Below are positions 10,496 through 20,658 of a stretch of DNA of 64,000 nucleotides, one piece after another. The DNA is taken from contig WOAB01000563.1 in assembly GCA_027886185.1 (NCBI GenBank), positions 1,612,001 through 1,676,000 on the forward strand. Direction: 5' to 3'. Positions within the stretch are counted from its first letter, which is position 1. The number at the start of each line of letters is the position of its first letter. This DNA is from Rheum nobile. Taxonomy: Eukaryota; Streptophyta; Magnoliopsida; Caryophyllales; Polygonaceae. The notes beneath the pieces are model-generated. The model was not told where the DNA came from, searched no databases, and saw only the letters and a program-made list of their open reading frames with translations. The position numbers were made by a program, and so were the translations under genes.

Positions 10496-11441
10496 GGGTA
10501 TGTTCGGTTCGCCCATTCAGGCGACTTAATTGAACTTAATAATTCAAATCACTTTCCATGACTTAATTAATACATCTAATCCCGTTCAGTTCACCAAAAA
10601 CTTAAAACAACTTAAAATGACTTAAAGTAGCTGAACTTACCCTAAATTTTTAAGCTGGAAAGATTGTCTTTTCTGATTTTACATGACTGAACTTAACCCA
10701 AAAATCATTCCACCTTCCAAAATTACATCCCGATACCCTTCTTGCCTCTCCTCACATTTCTCATCCTCTCATCATTTTTCTTATCATCCTCGTTCTTCGA
10801 CTGGAAGCCAAGCACCAACTTCGTCTTCTCCGGCATTCCGGCGATTGGAAGCTGAAACAGGTTCGTCTTCTCCATCTCTCCTCGTCCTCGTCTTCTCCAT
10901 CTCATTTCTTATTCCTCCTTCTCATCTCGTTCTCTGACTGGAAGAGCAGTTTGAAGACATTGGATGTAGGAATAGAGAAGCAACAGAGAAGCTCAAAGAG
11001 CAGTTTGAAGACATTGATGCGGGATGTTCAATTTGAGATCTCAAATTTTACAGCTCACAGAGAAGTTAGATGAGATGGAGAAAGAGCATTCTACCTTCGC
11101 CTCCGTTTGTCATCAATTTCCAACACCGTTCGCCTGGAAGAGCACTCTAGCTTCGCTCGCTGTCGAGATCTCGTCTTCACTTTGCTTGCACTCGCTCACC
11201 GCCAGAATCTCGTCTTTACTTTGCTTGCACTCGCTCGCCGTCGGGATCTCACCTCCTAGCTTTGCTTGAACTCGCTCGCCGCCGGGAAAGTCGGTCTAGA
11301 CGCCGCCGGGATCTTTCCTCCAGACGAAGAAGCAGGCAAACAAAGAAACAAGATACAACCCTAAAATGTCGAGCTCCTCTATGAACAAGTTGATGAAAGC
11401 AGTTAGATAATGATAAGTGGCAAAACAAACTCACGTACATA
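10496..11441. other. non-coding stretch with GTTCGGTTCG-type motifs
   Basis: The stretch begins GGGTATGTTCGGTTCGCC, which resembles Tourist/Harbinger-like termini, but no matching right end was found. Reading frames here are short and of pyrimidine-rich composition; none resembles a known protein. It contains a ~40-bp tandem repeat (separate entry) and a duplicated GAGCAGTTTGAAGACATTG at about 10944 and 10999. Confidence 0.3.
11168..11286. repeat. three-copy ~40-bp tandem repeat
   Basis: Three successive units share ATCTC, CTTTGCTTG(C/A)ACTCGCTC and a CCGCC/CCGTC end. Divergence between copies is modest. No function is suggested by the sequence. Confidence 0.6.
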
Positions 11442-11819
11442 ACATGTGATGCCCCTCCACATTTTAAATTTGAGGGTAATTTGGGTATTTTAATGATTTT
11501 TCAGTTTGGATAAGTCGGGACGAACCGAATGCGTTTTATTGAATTCAGTCATCCATTTCAGCCTCAGTTCAGTCCAGTTTCAGTCGTCAGCTTGTCTGTT
11601 TGGTTCGTAGAGACTGAACTGAAGTTGAACTAGATACTAGACTGAAATGAAGCTATAGGGTAAATTTTATGTTGATGACTGAAACTAAATTAACTTAGGC
11701 TGAAATGGATGACTGAATTCATTAAAATGCGTTCGGTTCGTCCCAACTTCTCCACAATAAAAAAATCCATAAAATACCCAAATTACCCTCAAAATTAAAA
11801 TTTTGAGGGCATCACATGT
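11442..11819. mobile_element. MITE with ~120-bp terminal inverted repeats
   Basis: The left arm from ACATGTGATGCCC at 11442 reappears inverted from 11819 leftward. Shared blocks include GAGGGTAATTTGGGTATTTT and GGGACGAACCGAATGCG, then a stretch of about 45 bases ending ATTTCAGCC. The centre (about 11563-11697) is unique and contains TTTGGTTCG. Both ends lie in ACATGT. Long arms suggest a Mutator-like MITE or fold-back element; no 9-bp duplication could be shown. Confidence 0.75.
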
Positions 11820-11850
11820 AGTTTATCAAGCCATAAACATCAAGAAAGAA

Positions 11851-12140
11851 TGATGCGTCTGTGGTCCTTGGATGCGACCAAATGTCTCGGCGGAGGTGGA
11901 TCTAGGTCTTGTACGGAGTCGTGCGACTCGTCTCGAGGATTGTCGTGGAAACCTTGGCCTTGGGGCCTTGTTGAATTGCACAAATATCTCGAGATGGAAG
12001 GGTGAACCTCAGAAAAGGTTTTTAGAGGTTCACGTAGCGGTACTTTAGACAGCCTCAAGACTAGGCGTGTGACTCCATACAAGACCTAGATCCACTGCCG
12101 CTGAGACTATTGGTCGCATCCAAGGACCATGGACGCATCA
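11851..12140 (+). repeat. rearranged 5' LTR of gypsy derivative 1
   Basis: Positions 11851 to about 12055 are the reverse complement of the last ~205 bp of the 3' LTR type. They are followed by the last ~80 bp of the LTR in direct orientation, ending GGACGCATCA. The two ends can pair over about 75 bp. No normal LTR promoter region is present. Confidence 0.8.
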
Positions 12141-12155
12141 ACTAGCATCAGAGCC
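12141..12155 (+). other. primer binding site of gypsy derivative 1
   Basis: ACTAGCATCAGAGCC directly follows the LTR end CATCA. It corresponds to the ACTGGCATCAGAGCC site of the complete gypsy element at 29466, with one base changed. Confidence 0.75.
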
Positions 12156-12231
12156 CAGTGGTCTTGTAAGTCGCTATATTTCAAGTCTCAATTGTTCACG
12201 ATATTTTCATCACCACTTCCAGGGACAGGCC

Positions 12232-12462
12232 ACGCTCAACCGCCGCCATGCTAGATGGGTCGAATTCATGGAGATGTTTTCCTATGTTGTGGTCCACAAG
12301 AAAGGTATGGAGAATGTGGTCGCCGACGCCCTTTCTCACAGGTATAATCTTCTTACCCATCTCCAAACTAAGGTTCTTGGTTTGGCGTTGATTAAAGACT
12401 TATATTTGGTTGATACCTTCTTTAAGCCTATTTTCGAGCAATGCCTTGCAAGAGTTGTGTGA
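12232..12462 (+). pseudogene. gypsy derivative 1, RNase H tail
   Basis: The frame reads HARWVEFMEMFSYVV and KGMENVVADALSHRYNLL, the end of the gypsy RNase H domain and the linker to integrase. The leader is joined directly to this point, so the RNase H active site is absent. After FFKPIFEQC a second deletion joins it to the integrase, out of frame. Confidence 0.85.
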
Positions 12463-13484
12463 GTTGCCAGAGGGGTAAGGCGAGATCTAGTCCTCATGGC
12501 CTTTACACACCCTTACTTGTTCCACACAACCCTTGGGAAGATTTGTCCATGGATTTAATTACAGGACTGCCTCTCTCTCGTAGGGGTAAGGACTCTATTT
12601 TTGTTGTTGTAGACAGGCTTTCCAAGATGGCCCACTTTATAGCCTGCAAAACGACCCATAATGCTAGTGACATAGCTTATTTATTTTTTTGAGCATATGG
12701 TTCGTTTACATAGTGTTCCTCGATCTATTTTGAGTGATAGGGATACCAAGTTTGTAGGACATTTTTGGAGGAATCTTTGGGGTTAGCTAGGCACAAAACT
12801 CCTATTTTCTAGTAGCTACCACCCCAGACAGATGGCCAAACTGAGGTGACGAACTGCACTTCAGGGGCCCTTCTTAGGACGATGCTCAAGGCCAATCCCA
12901 GGCATTAGGAGGACTTACATTCTTTTGTTGAGTTCTCTTATAACAGGTCCAGGTACTCGGCAACCAGGCTCACACCATTTGAGCGTGTCTATGGTCACAA
13001 CCAATTGACACCTTTGGACATGTTGCCACGCCCGCTGCAAGACAATGAGCACGTCACCGTCGTCGGCTGTGCCGCACAGATTCAAGAGCTCCATCGCCAG
13101 ACGAAAGCACAGCTCGAGTGTCGGGCGCGCCAGTATGAGGCCCAACACAACAAGCGCAGACGCAAGATGATTTTCACGCCGGGAGATATGGTTTGGGTCC
13201 ACCTCCGCAAGGATCGCTTCCCCAACAAGTGCAAATCCAAGCTAGCGCCGCATGGAGATGGACCATTCAGAGTGGTCAAGACCATTGGTGACAACGCCTA
13301 TGAGGTTGACTTGCCCCCGAATTTTGGTGTCCACGCGACCTTTAACATCGCCGACCTCAAGCCATACATGGAGCCCGAGTTCGATGAGGGTAAAGCAGGG
13401 ACGCTTCACAGCCAAGTGGGGGAGGGTGATGCGCCATTGCCTTCCATGAAAGCCGCAGAGGAGGAGACTTCCATGAGCCTGTAG
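12441..13484 (+). pseudogene. gypsy derivative 1, integrase
   Basis: Motifs in order are CVSCQRGKARSSPHGLYTPL (zinc-finger end), DLSMDLITGLPLSRRGKDS (first Asp region), LSDRDTKF (second Asp) and TDGQTEVTN (Glu). The C-terminal MIFTPGDMVWVHLRKDRFP and ATFNIADLKPY region follows, without a chromodomain. The frame is broken by a frameshift near 12690 and stops between 12780 and 12910; the last 159 codons are open to 13484. It extends ~58 bp past the predicted LTR start. Confidence 0.85.
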
Positions 13485-14523
13485 TCGATGAGGCCTGTGA
13501 CAAGGTCGTGTGCCAAGGCCATTGCCAACGCAACGCAATCGCTTGCCGCTCGCCTCGTCACCAGCTATGGCGCGCCTGAAGCCATGCCTCCACTTTGCCT
13601 CCTTGCCACCATCAGCGGCCTAGAAGAGATCCAACCGGGCATACTGCCATCTAATCTAGACGTGACACTCCATGAGCCCCCACAGGCCTAGCCCAGGCTC
13701 CCGTCCAGCCACTGCCATAGCGCACCGCGTCATTTCCCTTGTTGCCGCATCTCCTCGCCCACACCGCCTCACCGGCGACTTCCTTGGCGCCTATCCAAGA
13801 CTTAGACATTTTTGTGTGTTTAGAGGTTCATTTCATATGTTAGACTTTCTATTTTTAGCATGGCTATTTTTGGGACTTTCAATGTTTAGAAGGTTCCCAT
13901 TTTGGCACTTTTTATTTTTAGACTTTCTACTTTTAGCACTTTCTATTTTTAGGAATTACTATTTTTAGAAAGTTTCTATTTTGGGTGTGTGCTGCACTTA
14001 TGTCGAGTGGGCTAGCCCATTAGGCGGGCCTCGGCCCAACCGGGCCCGACGACCCCTGTATAAAGCCAATTCGGCCTCTTGTATTAGGGTTATGTCATAA
14101 TTGAGTCTAAGCCGAAGTTGAGACAATTCTCCTTCCTTAGACCGATGTCACCAAACTATCTCTTATATCCTCCCCTTTCACCGCTGCCGTAGACACTACT
14201 GCACCACCGCCGGCTCGTCGCTTCGAGTCACCTTAATTGTCGCGTGACATTTCACGCCTTCGCACGCCTAGTCAAGAGGTTGCCGCTACCCTCGCTTTGA
14301 GACACTCTCGCGTCGCGTTCGCTACCCAAAGTACCTCTACGTGAACCTCTAAAACCTTTTTCTGAGGTTCACCCGCCCATCTCGAGATATTCGTATAATT
14401 CAACAAGGCCCCAAGGCCATGGTTTCCATGACAATCCTCGAAACGAGTCACGCGACTCCATACAAGACCTAGATCCACCACCTCTGAGACATTTGGTTGC
14501 ATCCAAGGACCACGGACGCATCA
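13427..14523 (+). repeat. 3' LTR of gypsy derivative 1
   Basis: It starts TGATGCGCC after the purine tract AAGTGGGGGAGGG and ends GACGCATCA, followed by GAGAA. A TATA-like CTGTATAAAG lies near 14056. The middle has clustered (G/T)ACTTTCTATTTTTAG repeats. Similar LTRs are at 19594-20658 and 24746-25798. Confidence 0.8.
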
Positions 14524-16555
14524 GAGAACCGTAAAACCAAAAAAAAAATGAACTCAGCCCGACTCTACTAGGGTTCATAAATCAAATGGAGGCCATGACC
14601 CACCCCACGGCGTTATCACCTGAGCCCGATCATGTAGACTCTAATATAGACTCATGGAGGGACTAATGGCTCAAGAAGCACCGATAGAAGTTCAAGTTGG
14701 CTCGGTGACTTTGCTCGTGGTCCAACCATTTGAAGAATAAAGGCTATCTACCAATTGGCTTGTGCCTTTTGCCTGATATTATTATGAGGACTTTATTATT
14801 GTGCTATTTATCATGTGTCAAAAATTCAAATAATTATGAGTTTAATTGATTTGTTTAAAATGTATGACTCTTCAAAGACCCGAGGCATGCCGAAAGTTTA
14901 TCTTGGGATTACATTTATCACGACGCCGTAAAATCAAAATAGAACACAAAGTAGAGATTATTAAGCCATAACAACTTTGCTAGGGTTCCTACATCAAATG
15001 GAAGTCATGACCCACCCCACGGCTTGATCACCGGAGCCCGATCATACAGACTCCAATCTAGACTCATGGAGGGGCTAATGGCTTAATAAGCGCCGATAGA
15101 AGTTCAAGTTGGCTTGGAGACTTTGCTCATTGTCCAACCGGTTGAAGAATGAAGGCTATCTTCTGATTGGCTCGTGCCTTTTGCCTGATATTTTTATGAG
15201 GACTTTATTATTGTGGTACTTATCATGTGTCAAAAATTCAAGTCATTATGAGCTTAATTTCTTGGTTTGATATGTATGACTCTTCAAAGACCCGAGGCAT
15301 GTCGAAGGTCTAGCTTGGGATTATATTTTTGGCACCGTAAAATCAAAATAGAACACAAAGTAGAGATTACTAAGCCATAAACATCAAGGAGAATCGTAAA
15401 ACCAAAAATAGAAAAAAAAACTAAGCCTGATTGTGTTAGGGTTCTACATCAAATGGAGGCCATGACAACCCCACAGCTCGATCACCTGAGCGCGATCATG
15501 TAGACTCCAATCTAGAATCATGGAGGGACTAATGGCTCAAGAAGCGCCAATAGAAGTTCAAGTTGGCTCTATGACTTTGCTCGTGGTCAAACCATTTGAA
15601 GAATGAAGGCTGTCTTCCAATTGGCTCGTGCCTTTTACCTGATATGTTTTTGAGGACTTTATTATTATGTTATTTATCATGTGTCAAAAATTCAAGTCAT
15701 TACGATTTTAATTCCTTGGTTTAATATGTATGACTCTTCAACGACCCGAGGCATGTCAAAGGGTTCCTACATCAAATGGAGGCCATGACCCACCCCACAG
15801 CGTGATCACCTAAGCCCAATCATGTAGACTCCGATCTAGACTCATAGAGGGACTAATGGCTCGAGAAGCGCCGCTAGAAGTTCAAGTTGGCTCGGTGACT
15901 TTGCTCGTGGTCCAACTGTTTGAAGAATGAAGGCTATCTTCAAAATGGCTCGTTCCTTTTGCCTGATATTTTGATGAGGACTTCATTATTGTATTATTTA
16001 TCATGTGTCAAAAATTGAAGTCATTAGAAGTTTAATTGTTTGGTTTAATATGTATGATTCTTCAAATACCCGAGTCATATCGAAGGTCTAGCTTGCGATT
16101 ACATTTTCCTCGTGCTTCGCACAGTGCCATAAAATCAAGGGAGAATCGGAAAACCCAAAATAGAGAAAAATTCAGCCCGACTATTCTAGGGTTCCTATAT
16201 CAAATGGAGGCCATGACCCACCCCATAGGGTGATCACCCGAGCCCGATCATGTAGACTCCAATCTAGACTCATGAAGGGACTAATGTCTTGATAAGCGCA
16301 GATAGAAGTTCAAGTTGGCTTAGTGACTTTGTTCGTGGTCCAACCGTTTAAGAATGAAGGCTATGTTCCAATTGACTCGTGCCTTTTTCCAGATATTTTG
16401 ATGAGGACTTTATTATTGTTCTATTTATCATGTGTCCAAAATTCAATTCATTACGAGTTTAATTGCTTGGTTTAATATGTATGACTCTTCAAAGACCCGA
16501 TGCATGTCGAAGGTCTAGCTTGGGATTACATTTTCCACGTGCAAAGCACGACGCC
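14524..16555. repeat. satellite array 1, monomers ~320-455 bp
   Basis: The landmark ATGGA(G/A)(G/T)(C/T)CATGA occurs at 14586, 14998, 15453, 15776 and 16204, so the spacings are 412, 455, 323 and 428 bp. Every monomer has GATCATGTAGACTC-like, GCCGATAGAAGTTCAAGTTGG, GAGGACTTTATTATTGT and AAAATCAAAATAGAACAC blocks. The 323-bp unit lacks the end of one monomer and the start of the next. No coding potential. Confidence 0.9.
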
Positions 16556-17913
16556 TGATAGAGGCTAAATGTCGTGATGCCTAATCAAAATAAATCCTCA
16601 AAAACCTAAACTAGTAGAATAGGCAAGCAAGGGTCGAATCCCACAGGGCGGAAGTAATCTTTCTAAGTGTACAAATGTATGTCAAAGTAACAAGGGGGTT
16701 TTGTTGATTTGGTTTGCATTTAAACAAAGTAAAGTAAAACAAATGTTGTAATCAATTGGGTAAAAGTACTTAGCCAGACAAATATCCACCATTCATTTGA
16801 TTGGTTGATCCTAGATTATCTCTAATTCCTTCTTATGAATGTTCCTATTCCTTTTCTTAAGTTATAAACAGGACAAACAGACCCTGAGAATACTAACTAT
16901 TAAATAACCAGGAAAACCTCCATGATTCAATTCAATAGCAGCAATGAATACAGGAATTTCAATAGATACATGCAAGAGTAGCAAACAGTCATACTATTGC
17001 ATGCAATCAATTCTCTCTACAATAAACCAGTCCAAACAGTTCTTAGAATATTGGAATTGCTACTCATGAATCAGGTAACTCAAACAGTAATTACCAAACC
17101 CTAGCAATAGACAATTACTAATATCAACTAGATGATCAGGCCAGTCAAATCAGTAAGAATCAATGGGATGAAGCACAAGAGAATCAATACATTCAAAGGA
17201 AAAGAAATAGAATTATAACCTCACAACCATTATTCAAACGAAGGCTTCAATCGTCGGACTAAGCAAAAGTTGTTTAGTTCTTCATAGTCTTGAAACGTAA
17301 ACTCAAAAGGGAAAAACAATGCTGAATGGAATAAACGATGATCATTGAAAGTGGCTGCTAGGAAACTAATAATATAGAAAACCAAGCAAAACCTAAAACT
17401 AAAAGATAACAAACATAACCTAAAAGGAAATAAAATAATCTAACCGGAATAAAAGGAATAAAAATAAAAGAAAAAGGAAATAAATAAAATAAAGCAAATA
17501 TTCGGAAAACTCCTCAGACGCGCACTAATGCAGATTTCCGCGACCGCGGCACTCTCTTCCACGATCGCGGAAAATACACTTATGTTCCTCTTGATCTCGG
17601 CTTTTCCACGACCGCGCTCATGGACTTCCGCTCTCGCGGATTCTCGCTTTTCGCTCTTCTCGCTCCGTCTTTGTTCCGCGACCGCGGTGGTGATGTTCGC
17701 AACCGCGGAAGAACTTATGTAGCTTCTCCAACTCTTCCTTCTTCTCTTCTCTCGTGGCTTTCTTCTCCATCTTCAATTAAGCTCTTCTACGCCACCAATG
17801 TCATACTTCTTCTCCTCAACTCCATCTCTACAATTATGCTCTAAATATCTCCAAATGGTACCCAAAACACCGGTAACAACTCCTAGATAAACACTACAAA
17901 GTAGCACTGATCA
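16556..17913. mobile_element. solo LTR (1,358 bp) inserted in the satellite
   Basis: The insert starts TGATAGAGGC and ends GCACTGATCA, and the satellite resumes cleanly on both sides. It is flanked by ACGCC (16551-16555) and ATGCC (17914-17918), a 5-bp duplication with one change. It contains CAAGGGTCGAATCCCACAGG near 16630, a phrase common in plant gypsy-type LTR elements. No internal coding region remains, as expected after LTR-LTR recombination. GC-rich palindromic motifs cluster at 17528-17710. Confidence 0.75.
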
Positions 17914-17976
17914 ATGCCGTAAAATCAAAATAGAACACAAAGTAGAGTTTATCAAGCCATAAATATCAAGAGAGAA
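17914..17976. repeat. satellite fragment between solo LTR and gypsy derivative 2
   Basis: CCGTAAAATCAAAATAGAAC through TATCAAG and AGAGAA continues the monomer interrupted at 16555 and ends at the target site GAGAA. Confidence 0.9.
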
Positions 17977-18307
17977 TGATGCGTCTGTGGTCCTTGGATG
18001 CGACCAAATGTCTCAGCGGAGGTGGATCTAGGTCTTGTACGGAGTCGCACGACTTGTCTCGAGGATGGTCGTGGAAACCTTGGCCTTGGGGCCTTGTTGA
18101 ATTGCACGAATATCTCAAGATGGGCGGGTGAACCAGAGAAAGGTTTTTAGAGGTTCACGTAGCGATACTTTGGGTGGCGGACGCGATGTGAGAGTGTCTC
18201 GATGCGAGGGTAGCGGCGGCCTTAGGACTATGCGTGTGACTCTGTACAAGACCTAGATCCACCGCCGCCGAGACATTTGGTCGCATCCAAGGACCACAGA
18301 CGCATCA
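17977..18307 (+). repeat. rearranged 5' LTR of gypsy derivative 2
   Basis: Positions 17977 to about 18236 are an inverted copy of the LTR end, followed by about 70 bp in direct orientation up to AGACGCATCA. The inverted part is about 50 bp longer than in copy 1. The arms (about 17977-18050 and 18237-18307) can form a long hairpin. Confidence 0.8.
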
Positions 18308-18322
18308 ACTGGCATTAGAGCC
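18308..18322 (+). other. primer binding site of gypsy derivative 2
   Basis: ACTGGCATTAGAGCC, one base different from the site of the complete gypsy element at 29466-29480, immediately after the LTR end. Confidence 0.75.
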
Positions 18323-18401
18323 CAGTGGTCTTGTAAGTCACTATCTTTCAAGTCTCAATTGTTCACGATATTTTCATCACCACTTCCAGGGACAAGCCAC
18401 A

Positions 18402-18629
18402 CTCAACCATTGCCACGCCAGATGGGTCGAGTTCATGGAGACGTTTCCCTATGTCGTGGTCCACAAGAAAGGCAAGGAGAATGTGGTCGCCGACGCCCTT
18501 TCTCGCAGGTATAATCTTCTTACCCATCTCCAAACTAAGGTTCTTGGTTTTGCGTTGATTAAAGACTTATATTTGGTTGATACCTTCTTTAAGCCTATTT
18601 TTGAGCAATGCCTTGCAAGAGTTGTGTGA
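18402..18629 (+). pseudogene. gypsy derivative 2, RNase H tail
   Basis: ARWVEFMETFPYVVVHKKGKENVVADALSRRY-type sequence, the end of gypsy RNase H and its linker. As in copy 1 it lacks the catalytic part, is fused on its left to leader DNA and on its right, out of frame, to the integrase. Confidence 0.85.
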
Positions 18630-19801
18630 GTTGCGAGAGGGGTAAGGTGAGATCTAGTCCTCATGGCATTTACACGCCCTTACCTATTCCACACGACCCT
18701 TGGGAAGATTTGTCCATCGATTTAATTACAGGATTGCCTCTCTCTCGTAGGGGTAAGGACTCTATTTTTGTTGTTATGGACATGTTTTCCAAGATGACCC
18801 ACTTTATAGCCTGCAAAACGACCCATAATGCTAGTGACATAGCTTATTTATACTTTGAGCATATCGTTCGTTTACAAGGGGTTTCTCAAGCTATTGTGAG
18901 TGATAGGAATACCAAGTTTGTAGGACATTTTTTTAGGAATCTTTGGGGTAAGCTAGGCACAAAACTCCTATTTTCCACTAGCTACCACCCCCAGACAGAT
19001 GGTCAAACTAAGGTGACGAACCGCACTTTAGGGGCCCATCTTAGGACGATGCTCATGGTCAATCCTAGGCATTGGGAGGACTTACTTTCTTTTGTTGAGT
19101 TCTCTTATAACAGGTCCAAGCACTCGGCAACCAGGCTCACACCATTCGAGGTTATCTATGGTCACAACCCATTGACACCTTTATACATGTTGTCGCGCCC
19201 TCTGCAGGACAATGAGCACGTCACCGTCGTCGGCCGCGCCGCGCAGATTCAAGAGCTCCATCGCCAGACGAAAGCACAGCTCGAGTGTCGGATGCGCCAG
19301 TATGAGGCCCAACACAACAAGGGCAGGCGCAAGATGATTTTCACGCCAGGAGATATGGTTTGGGTCCACCTCCGCAAGGATCGCTTCCCCAACAAGCGCA
19401 AATCCAAGCTAGCGTCGCACGGAGATGTCCCATTCAGAGTGGTCAAGGCCATTAGTGACAACGCCTCTGAGGTTGACTTGCCCCCGGATTTTGGTGTCCA
19501 TGCGACCTTCAATGTCGCCGACCTCCAGCCATACGTGGAGCCTGAGTTCGATGAGGGTGAAGCGGAGACGCTTCACAGCCAAGTGGGGAAGGGTGATGCG
19601 CCCCTACCTTCCATGACAGCCGCGGAGGAGGAGACTTCCATAAGCTTGCAGTCGCTGGGGCCCGTGACAAGGTCGTGTGTCAAGGCCATCGCCAATGCCA
19701 CGCAATCGCTTGTCGTTCGCCTCGTCACCATCTACGGCGCGCCTGAAGCCACGCCTCCACTTCGCCTCCTCGCCACCATCAGCGGCCCAGAAGAGATCTA
19801 G
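18608..19801 (+). pseudogene. gypsy derivative 2, integrase with long open frame
   Basis: A 397-codon open frame carries the end of the zinc finger (CKSCVSCERGK), the core with DLITGLP, VSDRNTKF and TDGQTKVTN, and the C-terminal FTPGDMVWVHLRKDRFPNKRKSKL and ATFNVADLQPY region. The expected catalytic Glu in TDGQTEVTN is Lys here, so the core should be inactive. The HHCC finger lacks its histidines. The frame runs ~200 nt into the 3' LTR and ends at 19801. Classed as a pseudogene because upstream polyprotein is missing. Confidence 0.85.
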
Positions 19802-20658
19802 CCGGGTACACTGCCATCTAAGCCAGGCGTGACACTCAACGAGCCCCCACAGGCCTAGCCCAGGCTAGCGCCCAGCCACTGCCACAACGCGCCGCGTCAT
19901 TGCCCTCGTTGCTGCATCTCCGCGCCCACACCGCCACACCAGCGGCTTCCTCCACGCCTATCCAAGACTTAGACATATTTGTGTGTTTAGAGGTTCAATT
20001 CATATGTTAGACTTTCTATTTTTAGCATGGCTATTTTTGGCACTTTCTATTTTTAGACTTTCTACTTTTAGCACTTTCTATTTTTAGGACCTACTATATT
20101 TAGAAAGTTTCTATTTTGGGTGTGTGCTACACTAATGTCGAGTGGGCTAGCCCATTAGGCGGGCCTCGGCCCAACCGAGCCCCGCGACCCCTTTATAAGG
20201 CCAATTCGGCCTTTTGTATTAGGTTTACGTCATAATTGAATCTAAGCCTAAGTTGAGACAATTCTCCTTCCTTAGACCGACGTCGCCAAACTATCTCGTA
20301 TCTCCTCTCTTTTCACCGCCGCCGCAGACACTATTGTACCACCGCTGGCTCGTCGCTTCGAGTCACCTTAATTGCCGCGTGACATTTCACGCCTTCGCAC
20401 GCCTAGTCTTGAGGCTGCCACTACCCTCGCATCGAGACACTCTCGCGCCGCGTCCGCTACCCAAAGTACCTCTATGTGAACCTGTAAAAACCTTTTCTGA
20501 GGTTCACCCGCCCATCTCGAGATATTCGTGCAATTCAGCAAGGCCCCAAGGCCAAGGTTTCCACGACAATCCTCGAGACGAGTCGTGCGACTCCATACAA
20601 GACCTAGATCCACCGCCGCCGAGACATTTGGTCGCATCCAAGGACCACGGACACATTA
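19594..20658 (+). repeat. 3' LTR of gypsy derivative 2
   Basis: It starts TGATGCGCC after the purine tract AAGTGGGGAAGGG and ends CACATTA, a degraded CGCATCA. The TATA-like CTTTATAAGG lies near 20192. It is very similar to 13427-14523. Confidence 0.8.

Larger units (their letters stand above)
11851..14523 (+). mobile_element. Ty3/gypsy deletion derivative, copy 1
   Basis: The order is a hairpin-like 5' LTR (11851-12140), primer site, short leader, the last part of RNase H, integrase and a 1,097-bp 3' LTR (13427-14523). Gag, protease, reverse transcriptase and most of RNase H are gone. The element lies inside a satellite monomer: AAGAA precedes it and GAGAA follows. The same structure recurs at 17977-20658. 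Confidence 0.8.
17977..20658 (+). mobile_element. Ty3/gypsy deletion derivative, copy 2
   Basis: Same organisation as 11851-14523: rearranged 5' LTR (17977-18307), primer site, leader, RNase H tail, integrase and 3' LTR (19594-20658). It is flanked on both sides by GAGAA (17972-17976 and 20659-20663). The deletion junctions match copy 1. Its integrase frame is better preserved. Confidence 0.85.

Noticed and set aside
13427..14523. antisense frames in the gypsy LTR (e.g. 14272-14502)
   Set aside because: GC-rich LTR DNA with no protein resemblance; similar frames appear in each LTR copy only because the DNA is similar.
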